From Vespa crabro (lineage: Eukaryota; Arthropoda; Insecta; Hymenoptera; Vespidae), in the NCBI RefSeq assembly GCF_910589235.1, contig NC_060956.1, positions 667,501 through 731,500 on the forward strand: a stretch of DNA of 64,000 nucleotides, given 5' to 3'. The notes under the pieces were generated by a model. It was not told the origin of the DNA. It worked only from the letters and a program-made list of their open reading frames with translations, and ran no database searches. Position numbers and translations under genes: made by a program. This document shows, in pieces, positions 62,474 through 64,000 of this stretch (positions are counted from its first letter, which is position 1; each line of letters opens with the position of its first letter).

Positions 62474-64000
62474 AAAGGTTTAGTTTTATAAATTGTATAA
62501 AAATTTGGTAATCATATAACTTCTCTGTACCTTTAACAACTCTCGATGAATGAAAAAATAAATGGATAAATTCGTAACACGTCGACCGATAAAACTAATC
62601 GTATAGTATATGTGCCTTTACTTTGTGCTTTAAAATGTATATTGTGATAATTATCTATATTAATCTCACATATATATAATTAAATATGTAATTATATATT
62701 TATGTATTATCTATTTAGAAGCTAGTATTTCCTCTTTTTGGATCCATAATGTTAATTGTGATCTTCATACGATTATCATGTGATTATAGCATTATTGGGT
62801 TGTATCATTACATTTTACGCATAATCTTTGTTCATGTTTTCTTTTTCATTATTTATTGATAAAAAATAAAATTGAAAAATCTGCTATTCGATATTCCCTG
62901 TTTTTTCATGTTGTTACTTAAATCTTTGCGTATCATCCTCATTCATTTCTTTACCATCAAAATATTTATCTAAAATCAAGCAAATATCATAAAACTATAG
63001 AAATTGTAAAAAAATAAAATTCACTTCTATATAATGTTAATCCTAGTTGTGCACTTGTGATGCGCTATACCATCTCAGACACTATGAACACCTGCCATTT
63101 ATACAGAATGAATAATTTTAATTTGAAAAACAAAATATTTTATATTCTTTGAAGCCTCGGAAATAATAATCAATAGGAATTTCGATATTATAAAAAAAAA
63201 AATTCATGAATCATGCAATGCGCAAAAATTTACTTTTTTTCTTTTTCGTTAAAAACCGAATATCCTTTTTTTAATGTTCAATATTTAAAAAAAAAAAACA
63301 CGCAAAAAATTTAGCGGCATAATCATCTTAAACCAATCTCTTTTAGAAAGAAAAAATAACTATTCAAATGATCGTTGCAAAGTTATTTTATAGTACAAAC
63401 ATAGGTTTTTTTTTAAGAAGGAAAAAAAATACTCAATTATTCCATCTATCTCTAATTAAAACTAACTTACTAATGGTCAAAGTTAATTAAAAGATCGAAT
63501 ATGTTTATATTATACGAGGCCAACGATCACTAAAGATAATAATTTGAAAATATTGAAATTTTATATCAACATTATTTTAAGTTTCTTGCAGTTTATAATC
63601 TTTGTGACATTGGAGACGAATTTACTTATTTTTACCATAGAATCATCTGTCTAAAGAACGACCGAGTAAGTTTCTCCGTGCGAGCATCGTGAAACGCATT
63701 TCTTTGCATTTGGATTGGTTCAGAAAATCTATAGCATCAGCTATATACGTAAACAAACGGGAACAAACATATCACGTTGAACGGGATATAAAAATTAGAA
63801 ATTAATAATGGGAATACGTGTTTCTTTTCTTTTGCCGCAAATTTGCCGTGGGGCGCCACAGTACAAAACGTTTTCTTTACGAGAAACATCGAAAACAGCA
63901 TCTAAGCCAATAATGAGAACAGACATAATTTTTGACCTATTTTAATGAACAAGGTATTACTTTAAATACAAAAGTTTAATCTAGGAGACTGCTTTTTCGA
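62474..64000. other. 3' flank and unassigned sequence
   Basis: AT-rich probable 3' UTR with AATAAA words (for example near 62865-62871), then A/T homopolymer runs. A somewhat richer stretch at about 63640-63760 has no recognisable product. Confidence 0.6.

Noticed and set aside
1..64000. tRNA, rRNA, CRISPR, prokaryotic operon or viral genes
   Set aside because: Scanned by eye for tRNA B-box-like words, direct repeats with spacers and viral domains; nothing convincing found. A tRNAscan and repeat search would be needed to exclude small elements.

Overview
The window looks like nuclear DNA of a holometabolous insect, most likely a hymenopteran. This is inferred, not measured: genes have many short GT-AG introns, intergenic DNA is AT-rich and full of (TC)n/(GA)n, (TA)n and homopolymer tracts, the thioredoxin reductase has the selenium-free insect tail SCCS, and the protein families (Slob, MEP-1, sniffer, BCL7-like, Caf1-55) are typical insect ones. 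I see no bacterial genes, CRISPR array, rRNA, convincing tRNA or intact transposon.

Layout. 1-15.08 kb: no supported gene; relatively CpG-rich, packed with TC/GA microsatellites and a few hairpins. 15.08-16.34 kb (+): MAGE-domain protein (NSMCE3-like). 17.81-22.14 kb (+): Slowpoke-binding protein, a pseudokinase. 23.66-25.74 kb (-): Caf1-55/RBBP4. 28.34-33.81 kb (+): a 1,824-residue C2H2/PHD protein, probably MEP-1. 35.76-40.50 kb (-): CFAP251/WDR66 in 21 exons. 41.10-43.65 kb (-): thioredoxin reductase with a mitochondrial leader. 43.86-46.70 kb (+): sniffer/C-factor-like SDR, divergent from TrxR over 209 bp. 48.09-48.93 kb (-): BCL7-like. 49.60-49.93 kb (+): a candidate unannotated 67-residue gene. 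57.68-62.47 kb (+): an unrecognised 659-residue disordered protein, probably with a distant 5' UTR exon near 52.3 kb. The rest is intergenic or intronic.

Exon models were joined by hand from splice sites. For Slob, Caf1-55, CFAP251, TrxR, SDR, BCL7 and the 659-residue gene the summed coding length is a multiple of three with consistent phases. Boundaries may still be off by a base or so, and first exons of NSMCE3 and all UTRs are uncertain.

Functional themes: three chromatin genes (Caf1-55, MEP-1, BCL7-like) sit within 25 kb, and Caf1-55 and MEP-1, both linked to Mi-2 complexes, are divergent neighbours. TrxR and the SDR share a compact promoter carrying an E-box/CRE composite and an antioxidant-response-element match. 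I found no clearly novel multi-gene system. The best leads are that promoter, the cryptic small gene at 49.6 kb and the orphan gene at 57.7 kb.
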